Source: Adineta steineri (Eukaryota > Rotifera > Eurotatoria > Adinetida > Adinetidae). From it: DNA of 64,000 bases. The notes under the pieces are model-generated. The model worked only from the letters and a program-made list of their open reading frames with translations, had not been told where the DNA came from and searched no databases. This document shows, piece after piece, positions 45,648 to 55,672 of the stretch. Where the stretch lies: positions 401,525 through 465,524 of the forward strand of contig CAJNOI010000072.1 in the NCBI GenBank assembly GCA_905250115.1. The letters are read 5' to 3'. The first letter of the stretch is position 1. The number at the start of each line of letters is the position of its first letter. The position numbers and the translations under genes are program-made.

Positions 45648-47531
45648 TATATTGTCCTTGTGTAGAGGTTTAAATTTGTTAGAGAAATAGAAAATTATGA
45701 TATTAACAAATTAACAAGGGATTTTATACTCTATACAAATTACTGTAGATTTCATTGTTATGCATAAAATTCAAAGAAATGTTTGTTTTTCTATTAGATC
45801 TAGATAATATCTCTTAATTGTATTGACTTGTTTCATTTAATGGTATTATTATAACCCATAGATTACTATATCAGTATTTTTTAATACAAAAAAAGAAAGA
45901 AAAACAAAGTGAGAGCAAAATATATAACTACAATATTAGAAATCGATGGAATATATTTACTTCTACAATGAAATTCTTTTTATTTATTATATTCGCTTTC
46001 ATAATTACTATTAATACTAATCCCGGTCTCAATTCCGGACATTCCTTAAGAAATTCTGTCGGATTTTTCCAGAATCTTGCCAAGTTTGACTAAGGATCCT
46101 GTTGGAATTTCTCATATTTTCTTAGTTACATGATTCGATCAAATTTAACTCAGAATCTTGTTTGAAATCCTGGTATTTTCCTTTTCATAAGATGTATCAC
46201 GGTCAAACACAATCTCAATCAGGATTTTCTAAGGTTCCTCCTCGAATTATTTTGATAGGCTGACACAACAGAATCCTTTCATGATTTGACTACTATCTTG
46301 TTTAGGATTTTAGCAGGTGTTAGTGTCATTAGATGTTACTCGACGACACTAACTTATAGATATGTGTTTCTCACTGTTCTTTCTATCCTATGATAATGTT
46401 TCGTTTCGTTGATCGTCATGATCTCATGATGATCTTTTGTAATTGCGTTATTTGTTTTGTTATTACGTCGTTCATATTTTTTCTTCTTTTCTTTTTTGAT
46501 CTACTTTATATGTTATTGATTTTCTCTATTTTGGTCATTCTAGTGTTTTTCTTTTATATTATCACCTTATTGATTCATTCATCAATAAAGAAAGTTATAA
46601 ACTATTCAAGTTTATTTATATTTATTAAATCATTATAGGTAAAATTTTACTTGAGTTCTATTGCACATTAGAATCAAAATCGGTAAATCTCATAGCCAGC
46701 CTACAGTCTGTTTGGAGGTTGAAAATTAATAAAAATTGCCATAAATTAAGAACTCACAAACAATAAATATATACATATGTTAACATCAGAATAGACTATC
46801 AATATTATTCAACAGCGCTTAATAATATGTGTCTATATGATTATGTCTTCTTATATCGAAAAAAATCCATCGATGAAAAACCATGTTGAAAGTGTGGGTA
46901 TGGGTATTGATACAAACAAAACATAGATCAACACCCACACCCTCAAGATCAAGTAGCATTATGAAAAAATCATCGAATAAAACGTGATTTGTCTTGTAGC
47001 AGACTTAATAGAAACAGTGAAAATAATCAAGTACTTATAGAATTGATCAAATTCAAATTTATCTCATTTAAAAGAGAATAAAATAATATACAACTTTATT
47101 TATTTTACATAGAATTTAGAAAGTGAGTGTAGATACAACAATAAAAGCAAAAGAAAAAAAAAATAAGAAATCATATTAACACAAGTGCATTCGACTATTG
47201 ATTTAAAGAATATATATTCTGTACGTTTGTATTTGAAATTTATAGTTAAATGAGGAAAAGCGCTTGAGTGGATGACATCTCACGGTGTTTCAGATTCAGT
47301 AGCAGTATATAATGAAGAGGAACTAACACGCTTCGCTCAATTTCCACAAAGTTTTTAAGTATCCGAGCGATATTATTTTAGAAGGTCATGTTGACAAAAA
47401 AAGGATGAGAGCCAAAGAAGGAAGAGAAGAATGGTGACTATGAAAAATAAAAAGAAGAAAAGAACACCAACAGGTTTCAATGAATAATGCTCGATAACTG
47501 TGCTTCTTTCTCTTGGTGATATTTTACTCTG
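45648..47531. other. Gene-poor stretch with a telomere-like hairpin
   Basis: Between about 46020 and 46330 there are loosely repeated words such as AGGATCCTGTTGGAATTT and CAGAATCTTGTTTGAAAT, possibly a degenerate minisatellite. A hydrophobic 82-codon frame at 46390-46638 lacks support. The hairpin at 46887-46948 has GTTGAAAGTGTGGGT and inverted ACCCACACCCTCAAG arms. Confidence 0.45.
46887..46948. repeat. Telomere-like hairpin
   Basis: AGTGTGGGTATGGGT arm, AT-rich spacer, and inverted CACCCACACCCTCAAG arm. Same arm consensus as at 58441-58512. Confidence 0.7.
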
Positions 47532-47629
47532 TCATTTTCTCTTCTCTCTTGCTTTCACAAGCTGCTTCAACTTTGTTAGCTCAACTGTTCCTTTAGGATC
47601 AACATGGTCAGAGGTTCCTCTTAAACTAA
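47532..47629 (-). other. Possible orphan 3' exon
   Basis: On the minus strand an acceptor-like TTTTTTTTATTAG is followed by about 31 codons (TSDHVDPKGTVELTKLKQ..) ending in a stop. The composition is clearly less AT-rich than its surroundings. It lies just beyond the 7TM gene but no matching donor was found. It may be an alternative 3' exon or a relic. Confidence 0.3.
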
Positions 47630-47686
47630 TAAAAAAAACTTCCTGATGAAATGATAATATAGATAATAAATAAAAAAATGTTGTTT

Positions 47687-50600
47687 TTATTCTGAGAAAA
47701 AATTTATTTTTTCTATAATAGACATAAATTCCTGTTTGTATGTTTTCGAAGGTAAAATAAATAATATAATAATAAGTAATGGTGGAACAAAAGAAATATA
47801 ATATCCAGTTAAGTATAACCATGGATTACGTATTGATTCCATACATCCAGAAAGAAATGAAATAATCAAACGAGGAATAGATAATAATATTAAAATACAT
47901 GGTGATATGAGAAGATGTTTATTTTGTTGAATTTGAATAAGAAGAAGTTTTTTATATGTAGATTTTTTCTTTGTTTTTAAACGCATTTGAAATACTAGAA
48001 TAGTAATACATATAGCAGATATGATATTAATTATAAATGGTATTAAAACATGAAATATATTTATAAATTTATCATATTTTTTTAAATTTGTTGAATATTC
48101 AAGAATACACCATGTTCTTTGTTCATCATCATAATCACGAATTATTCGACGAGATATTGGATCATGAATATACGATATACTTATTAATAATAACATTATC
48201 GGGATAACATATTTAGCTATATATCTACTTTTTGACTGATTAAAAGATATTCCTTGTATAGCATTTAATGTTCTTTCAATAGCAACACATACATTTAACC
48301 AATCACCAAAACTAAGAAGAATTTTTAATAATACATCGGTTAATATACAACTAAAATTAATAAATGATGTATTTGTTATAGATTTCATTTGAAATATAAC
48401 AAGTTGAAAATATTTTATTGTAAATATAGTTATTGTTAATATTGATATTATTGAATTTGTTAATAAATATATTCCACAACCGACTTTAAGTAAAGATTCA
48501 CTTTTAAAAGTTAATATTGATAGTGATCCATTAATAATACTAAATATTAACATTAAAATTGTTATTGATGCAGTTATTTTCACTGCTTTGGATTGTTTTG
48601 TAAGTGAAATAAGTGGTTTAATATGATATCCAAATATAACATCAAGTGATGTACTAAAACCCATGCTATTTAATTGACATTTACTTCCATAATGACATTT
48701 CTCACATATACATACTGAAGTTGATGGACAAGTTACATTATCTTGAAAACATCTGCCATTATTTTCACAATAATTATAACCTTGACAATCATAAGACGTA
48801 TTATGAGTAAAATCAAAACAATTTGAATATCGATCTTTATCACAAACACACATATATTTATCATCATAAAAACATTTTAATTTGAGATTTTCTATACATG
48901 GTAATTGATAATATTTTAACCGACGAAGATTTTTATAATTAAGTATTGTTGAGTTTAAAAGTTTATTTATATTTTCACATTTATAATCTTGATTTATATT
49001 AGTAGAAATCATTTCAGATCGAATTGATTTTTCTCTTAATACGGTAAGATAATAATTATTTGAAAATTCAATAAATAATAAATTAAATGGAATTGTATAA
49101 AATAATTCAATTGAATATTGATCAAATGGAATTTTTTTAAACATTGTTATTCTTTCATGTTTTTTATCATCATATGAAATAATATAATGAGCAAAAATTG
49201 ATAATGGAATTGAATTGATTTTAAAATTAATGACAATTTTATTTGATTGATATTCACAATAAGATCCAGTAAAATTTTCAGGACATAAACAAATAAAAGC
49301 ATCATGATTTATATAATTATTATAAGGTATACATTTACCATTATTTTGACATGAACTATTATTCGATTGACAAGATCTATATTGTAAATAACATTTTGAA
49401 CCAAATTTATTTAATGGGCATAAACAAATTGATGAATTCAACGCAATTGAATTCGATGAACAAGAATGTTGATATGTTATATTACAATAACGACCTGAAT
49501 AACCTTGATCACAATGGCATAATTCTTTTGTTGAATTAATATATTTAAAACATTTTCCATGTGTTCCACATCGAATTGAACACTTTGTTAATGGTTGAAA
49601 TTTTTCCGATGGAATACGAATTAGTGTTGATATACGATTAACTGGTAAAAATGGAAATGGAATAGATAAATTCCAACTTCCATAATAATCTAATGTTAAT
49701 TTTTCATAAATACCAATACGTATCGAATATGTATGATTAGGATTTTTTGGTTGATCAGGATAAAGTAAATAACGATTGTATTTAGTATTACAATCTATTG
49801 ATGAAATATAATTTATTTCTTCATAATTATGTATTATTTCATTTTCATCATCAATCAAATAAATAAATATATCATAAATAGAATGTTTATTCTCATGTGA
49901 ACCTACTGTACGTATCTGAAGTGTTAAACTAATACGTTGATTTTGCCATTGACATCGATTACCGTAATAATTAGGTGGACATAAACATTTCTTTTCATAA
50001 GTTTTTCCTTCAAATATAACAATTCCACGATTACAATGTTCAATTAATTCAATACTAGTTTTGAGTTCGAGAGGTTTTTTTGGCTTAATATTGATAGATT
50101 GTTGAGACGATAATGATATCTGATTTATTATTGGTGGAAAATATCCCAAATTCCATGTAGAAAAATAATAAAGAACACGACCATAGCGAGTAGTATGGTT
50201 TGCTATGTAACATAATGTTCCATTATTATACAAATCTACTGAGAATGTAGAGTTAAAACGAATGCCTTCTTTTTCAACAATATTACATATTACTTGTTGA
50301 TCATTAGTTGATGAATAACCACAAATATCATTTTTTGTTAAACAAGTCTTTTCTTTCCATGATATATATTTTTTATCAATATTAAAAGTTAAATTATTTG
50401 AATAAAACACATTTCGATATAAACTATTATCACTAAAATCATGATTAATACAATCGACTGGTTTTTCATAAATATATTGTTGAGGAATACAATAATAATT
50501 ATGAGGTGAATTAATAATTTCACAATTAAATTCATTAATATTACAATTAACATTAGGACAATTCAATTCATCGATACCATTAGCACATTGAAAAACATTA

Positions 50601-52378
50601 TCACATCGAGTGTATGGAGTGTGACAAGGCCACCATTCACAATTGGTTTCATCGTTTTCATTATCTTGTTCTAATTCTGGATAATCATATATATGATTAC
50701 AAAGACGTATATATACAAACATTTCTGGATTGTCAATTTCTAAATCTTCTTTATTTTTGCATTGAGGTTGATCACGACCGATACCTATAGGTGATAAACA
50801 TTTTGTTTCTGATGTACAATTAAAACGTTGAGTATCATTTAATAAACAACTATCTTTATAAAGTTCATCTTCATTATAATAACAATCCTGAATACCGTCA
50901 ATGAGACGATGTTTTGATATATATTTATGAGATTTTTCACAATAAAATAACGATGGATTTGATTTATGTTTATTAATATTTCCCATCAATGCACAAATTT
51001 CAGAATTTTCTGTTAAACGAAATGACAGATCCGAATCGTGGTAGAGAAATCTAGGAGGTGGACGACAATCTAAATCATTCATATGATGTGTTGTATTTGG
51101 CAAATATAAACATAATCGTGGATTAGTACAGATGTATGTTGGCCATATATCATCGTTATCACACTTGATCAAGCTTTCAGTTGAATAAAAAGGTTGAAAA
51201 TAACCGTTGAAAATAGGTTCAAGAGGAAATGAAAGATCTTCTAGTGTACAATTTTTCGATGACAAATTCCCACGTGAACAATCTGTTATATTGTATGTAT
51301 CATTTTGGAGAGTATTATTAAAACCGAGTCTACAGAATAATAAAAGATAACAATCATTCGGATATCGTTTGGCGGATTTATAAATTGCTTGACGATAGTA
51401 GGCAGCACGACCTGTACCTAGACAAGCACCTTGGTTATCAGTAACAAGATTGAAAGCAGCATTAAATATTCCGCAAGTTCCATCGCCACATGAAAATACA
51501 TGTGGTTGACGACATGTTCTCTCTTCACAAGCGAATAACATTGAATCGATGCATTTTGGAGGTAGTTGCGGAATCAAAAATACCCATGTCTGAAAAATTT
51601 CAGCTTCATCTGTTCCATCCAAACAATCTTTACTTGATCGACCATCACGAAAGAATTCGAATGGAATACATTGTGCTCCATTATGGCATCGATATTCATC
51701 TTTTTTACATTCGTTTATTTCAAGTTCATCACAACGTTCTTCATCGATACCATAGTTATCTCCAATACAATCAATTTTTCCATCGCATATTTCACGCCAA
51801 TCTAAACACATCGGTTCAGGACCACGATAACATCCAGATAAATGAGAATAACAAGTATGTATTAAAATTTTTCCCTCATATTGTTCACGAGCTTTGAATG
51901 AAGATTTTACAAAATCCCCAAATGATTCAATAGACATACTTAAATTAAATGTATATTGACAATTCGAACCAAACCATAATGATGAACAATTATTAAAAAT
52001 AAATTCATCAAATTCGGTATTATTCTTGATGAGATATATAGAATATTGTTCAATTACATCTATTGATAGTGACCATTGAAGAAGATCTTTACTCGTAATT
52101 CCTTGTAAACTTAAATTTTTAAATGTGTATGTATTTTCTATATATCCTTGTATTTTATTAATAGGATCAGTTAATAATGGACGTCGACAATAAGGTGTTA
52201 AATAATTTGTTCGAAAAAAAAGTTTATAATTTGGATCACGATCATCAATTATATAAGCATAAAAACAATCGAAAATAGTTTTTGAATTATCATGTGTGTT
52301 ATGCAGATATGATACATCTGATTTAATTACTGTCATAGATAATAACATAATAGAACATAACAATTGCCCATGCATCAT
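47687..52378 (-). CDS. LDLa/EGF seven-transmembrane receptor
   Basis: 1563 aa in one exon. A signal peptide (about 1-20) precedes an ectodomain of about 1220 residues. LDL-receptor class A-like modules include C-L-D-W-R-E-I-C-D-G-K-x-D-C and QCIPFEFFRDG..DCLDGTDE, and further ones near residues 590-640 (CDNVFQCANGIDELNC). EGF-like modules include CLCPPNYYGNRC, CHCDQGYSGRYC, CLCPENFTGSYC and CICEKCHYGSKC. The C-terminal 340 residues have seven hydrophobic helices, with VCVAIERTLN after helix 3 and FVPPLLIIILFILPSKTY at helix 7, as in rhodopsin-like receptors. It is comparable in plan to molluscan GRL101-type receptors (LDLa ectodomain fused to a 7TM). Probably couples to G proteins; ligand unknown. 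Many N-glycosylation sites. Confidence 0.87.
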   Translation of the reverse strand: MMHGQLLCSIMLLSMTVIKSDVSYLHNTHDNSKTIFDCFYAYIIDDRDPNYKLFFRTNYLTPYCRRPLLTDPINKIQGYIENTYTFKNLSLQGITSKDLLQWSLSIDVIEQYSIYLIKNNTEFDEFIFNNCSSLWFGSNCQYTFNLSMSIESFGDFVKSSFKAREQYEGKILIHTCYSHLSGCYRGPEPMCLDWREICDGKIDCIGDNYGIDEERCDELEINECKKDEYRCHNGAQCIPFEFFRDGRSSKDCLDGTDEAEIFQTWVFLIPQLPPKCIDSMLFACEERTCRQPHVFSCGDGTCGIFNAAFNLVTDNQGACLGTGRAAYYRQAIYKSAKRYPNDCYLLLFCRLGFNNTLQNDTYNITDCSRGNLSSKNCTLEDLSFPLEPIFNGYFQPFYSTESLIKCDNDDIWPTYICTNPRLCLYLPNTTHHMNDLDCRPPPRFLYHDSDLSFRLTENSEICALMGNINKHKSNPSLFYCEKSHKYISKHRLIDGIQDCYYNEDELYKDSCLLNDTQRFNCTSETKCLSPIGIGRDQPQCKNKEDLEIDNPEMFVYIRLCNHIYDYPELEQDNENDETNCEWWPCHTPYTRCDNVFQCANGIDELNCPNVNCNINEFNCEIINSPHNYYCIPQQYIYEKPVDCINHDFSDNSLYRNVFYSNNLTFNIDKKYISWKEKTCLTKNDICGYSSTNDQQVICNIVEKEGIRFNSTFSVDLYNNGTLCYIANHTTRYGRVLYYFSTWNLGYFPPIINQISLSSQQSINIKPKKPLELKTSIELIEHCNRGIVIFEGKTYEKKCLCPPNYYGNRCQWQNQRISLTLQIRTVGSHENKHSIYDIFIYLIDDENEIIHNYEEINYISSIDCNTKYNRYLLYPDQPKNPNHTYSIRIGIYEKLTLDYYGSWNLSIPFPFLPVNRISTLIRIPSEKFQPLTKCSIRCGTHGKCFKYINSTKELCHCDQGYSGRYCNITYQHSCSSNSIALNSSICLCPLNKFGSKCYLQYRSCQSNNSSCQNNGKCIPYNNYINHDAFICLCPENFTGSYCEYQSNKIVINFKINSIPLSIFAHYIISYDDKKHERITMFKKIPFDQYSIELFYTIPFNLLFIEFSNNYYLTVLREKSIRSEMISTNINQDYKCENINKLLNSTILNYKNLRRLKYYQLPCIENLKLKCFYDDKYMCVCDKDRYSNCFDFTHNTSYDCQGYNYCENNGRCFQDNVTCPSTSVCICEKCHYGSKCQLNSMGFSTSLDVIFGYHIKPLISLTKQSKAVKITASITILMLIFSIINGSLSILTFKSESLLKVGCGIYLLTNSIISILTITIFTIKYFQLVIFQMKSITNTSFINFSCILTDVLLKILLSFGDWLNVCVAIERTLNAIQGISFNQSKSRYIAKYVIPIMLLLISISYIHDPISRRIIRDYDDEQRTWCILEYSTNLKKYDKFINIFHVLIPFIINIISAICITILVFQMRLKTKKKSTYKKLLLIQIQQNKHLLISPCILILLSIPRLIISFLSGCMESIRNPWLYLTGYYISFVPPLLIIILFILPSKTYKQEFMSIIEKINFFSE

Positions 52379-53478
52379 AATAACTCTAGAAATATAACAA
52401 CTAATTATTATTATTCATATGTATGTATATTTTTTCATTTTATCATTAACATAAAACAAGGAAATGGAAAATGACTATATCGATATTGTTGTATATTTAT
52501 CTGAATAAAAAAGAAACATGATTTTCATCGAACTAAACTACAAAATCAGATAGGAAATGCGTAATTCCTGTAGGAAACACATCTGTATTATGTTTTGTTG
52601 TAGAAAATACAGTATCAATATTTAAAGCACTTTTATCATATTTTTTTAGCTTACAGTATCATAGATATGTGTGAGTGTTCTAGCAAATTCTATATCTTTT
52701 CACTGAACAATAACATTAAATAGTGAAAAACTCATAAATTATCTTCAACTTTTCAAATTTTATAATTCGAGTATTTGAAAGTTGTTTTTAGTTATAGAAT
52801 TCTAATGAATGGGAAAAATCGATTCTGATACAAAGAACGATAATAGTGCATGAACAGCATTCATTTCCTACTATTATAGTTAAAAAACACAGTGTGCAAC
52901 AAATAAAATAAGAGAGAATAAGAGAATTTAAACGATACTCTTGGAAAGAAAAACAAGAACGATCTTTATCTGTAAATGTACCACGAATATCGGTAATATA
53001 AAGGAAACGAATGTATACAAGAATTAAATAATTATTTGATATATATCAGAGGTTTTTAATTGCATAAATCGATAATATCGTGTCATCATTTGTTTTAATA
53101 CAGATAATTGTTGTTGAAAACAACATGCTTTTTTCAATAAAAATATCAAATGAGAGGCTGTTCTATCAATATTAACCGATAGATGAGTTGTCCTAACAAA
53201 TTCAAATAGATACATAAGAGGAACACCTCAGTTTTCCTATAAACAATTTTGTTTCTTTAAAAATTAGCTTCTATTCCAAAAGATAACAAACCATGTACTG
53301 AATAATTACAATAATCTATTTAGCTAAACTCCTCAGGAAGAAATCATTCATGTGGATAATGATAGAACCTTCAAGGGAGAGAGAAAACTCTCTCAGCTTG
53401 AATGAAATTCCTGAAATACTTGAATACAAGTATCAAATTTTTTAATTTTAATTTTTAAATAATGAGACTTTTTGTTAC
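52379..53478. other. Upstream region of the 7TM receptor
   Basis: AT-rich. Short minus-strand frames (for example 53024-53215) carry no recognised features. No gene is supported. Confidence 0.4.
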
Positions 53479-53610
53479 ATTGTTGGCGATGAGTCTGGAT
53501 GTTCTTCAAATCCACTCACAAGTTTTAAATTACATTTAGTTATCTGTTGAATATCACGTGAAAGAATTGTCTGTGTGGTACGAGGCAAAGCAGCTCCCAC
53601 ACGTAATCTT
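53475..53610 (-). other. Possible isolated exon
   Basis: After CACTACAAG on the minus strand about 43 codons (RVGAALPRTTQTILSRDIQQ..) run to a stop with non-repetitive, coding-like composition. An ATG 24 codons further upstream is in frame. No family recognised and no partner exons seen. Confidence 0.25.
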
Positions 53611-53860
53611 GTAGTGTAACAGTGTGTGTATAACACCGTTAATTTTATATCTCTTAAATATTCTTTACTTATCCATTTCATATAAACATTCTTTTAATAT
53701 TTCAATCTGAACTAGTCTGCTTTGAATAGTTCAGATCAAAATTCTATTCTGTCCTTCGACATACACATACAATCGTTCTCTTTCTATTGCTTCATTTTTC
53801 TTAAATTTTTCTCTATTGAATTGAACTTTTCCCCACGTGTTTATTTATCGATAGTACAAA

Positions 53861-55162
53861 ATGTTCAAAATCAAAAAATCTTCCTTCGTTAGTGTTCGTA
53901 CACGCATAAAGAGAAAGTCGACCATAATGTTCAACATAAACCATAGTGGAATTGAATCATTTCCAGTAGAATTATGGCGAGAAATATTTGATTATTTTGA
54001 TGCGAATGATTTATGGTATTCATTTCGTGGTTTAAATAAACAAATTGATGGAATCATGAATCAAATAGAATTACATTTTAATTTCGAAAAAACAGGCAAT
54101 TATGATTATTTTCTGAAAAATATTTTTCCATCAACGAATGTTCTCAATATTCGATCATTAAAAATACGAAAAGAGAAAAAAATTAAACATTTTTTTTCAA
54201 TTTATTCTCTTAATTCATTACTTCAACTTCGATTACTATCATTAGATGGTATGTATTGTACAAATGATAATTTATTTATGTTTTGGAATCAACTTTCATC
54301 TTTAAAATATTTACGAGCATTGAAAATTATATTTGGAAGCAAATCTCATCCAAATAATGAGCTTAAAGATAAACAATTTCTAATTTGTTCGATATTTAAT
54401 CAAGATTTTTGTCCTTTACTCACTTGTTTTACCATAGAAAATAAAGGCAACGATAATTTGAATACTGAACTTCCTATTTCCTCATTAATACAAACAATTA
54501 AATCGACCAATATCAAATATTTATCCATTGATTGTTTAAATTTTGTTGATTTGCTTAAATTACTTCCTACTTTACAAAATGCAAAATCATTTTCTATAGA
54601 AAATGAATTATTTTCTAATAACCTGTTTCATCCACAGCAGATAATGACAATTACAGAGCCATTGATGTCTGAATGTAAAAAGTTGGACCTGATTTTATCC
54701 GATGATATGACATTTGAACACATCGAATATATATTAAAACATACTCCAAACTTAAAACGATTGATCATAAGCTGTTATTGGTTTCCTTTACTTGATGCAA
54801 AGAAATGGGAATTATTATTATCAACACAATGTCCAAGCTTAGTAGAATTCGAATTAGGTTGTAATGGTGATGATGATGATAATGCTTATCAAAAAGCCGA
54901 GCGTGATTTTAATAAGAAATGTAAAACAAGAACGTTTTGGAAGAAACAAAATGCTAGAGTTATCACTACAGCTTATTCCGGAGATGATTGTTATTATACT
55001 ATAGTTGTATTTAATCTTGAAAAAGTAAGTTACTTACAGCTTTTACTGCATTTAATATTACAAAATAATGAACAAACATATATAATCTTTTCGTTTTAGG
55101 AAAAAAGCGACGATTATTATTGGAGATTTTTGGATGAAATGGATACAACAGATGCTCCTTAA
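53861..55162 (+). CDS. F-box protein with LRR-like remainder
   Basis: Exons 53861-55024 and 55100-55162, joined in phase 0 by GTAAGT and TTCGTTTTAG, 408 aa. Residues about 30-65 hold an F-box, F-P-V-E-L-W-R-E-I-F-D-Y-F..D-L-W-Y-S-F-R-G-L-N. The rest has leucine-rich, LRR-like spacing (LRLLSLDG, LRALKI, LKRLIIS). By family it would recruit substrates to an SCF ubiquitin ligase through Skp1. The alternative start at 53927 would drop a basic 22-residue leader. AATAAA overlaps the stop region (55161). Confidence 0.8.
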
Positions 55163-55672
55163 TAAAGAAACATTTTTGGTATTTGTAGTTATATATTTTT
55201 GAACTTTTTTGTTGTTATTTCTTGTTATCATTTGTGTGAATAAACAAAAGATTTATTTAGTCAAATATATATTAATTGATTATGAATTACCATAGATTTC
55301 CAATATCCCTGTCCTTCAGGATCAAACAAGGGTGTGGGTGTGAATGTATTTTATTTTTCTCACCCACACCCACACAATAAATATGTGATTTTTTCTTTTA
55401 TTTGTGAAGAATGTTGGAAAAAAAGAATTCTTTTTTGCTCTTTCTTATATTCACCTTGATTTACGATATAAACTGAGTTATGCACAGGACAGGATTATAT
55501 TATAAGTAATCATCATAAATATAAAAAAGGTAGCTAATAGCGCCATAAAAACAGTCAGATAAAGAGATCAGATTCTCATATAAATAACGATATTCGTCTG
55601 GTTTCTTAACTGTTAAATATTCAGCTCATCAACTACATACAATTATCGTCAAATTATCAGTATATACGTAGT
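55163..55672. other. Intergenic stretch with a telomere-like hairpin
   Basis: A hairpin at 55329-55375 (AGGGTGTGGGTGTG / CACCCACACCCACAC). Otherwise AT-rich without genes. Confidence 0.5.
55329..55375. repeat. Telomere-like hairpin
   Basis: GGGTGTGGGTGTG and inverted CACCCACACCCACA arms separated by about 20 bases. Confidence 0.7.

Noticed and set aside
46390-46638. An 82-codon hydrophobic frame
   Set aside because: Composition is Phe/Ile/Leu only, as expected from T-rich DNA, with no promoter or homologue visible.
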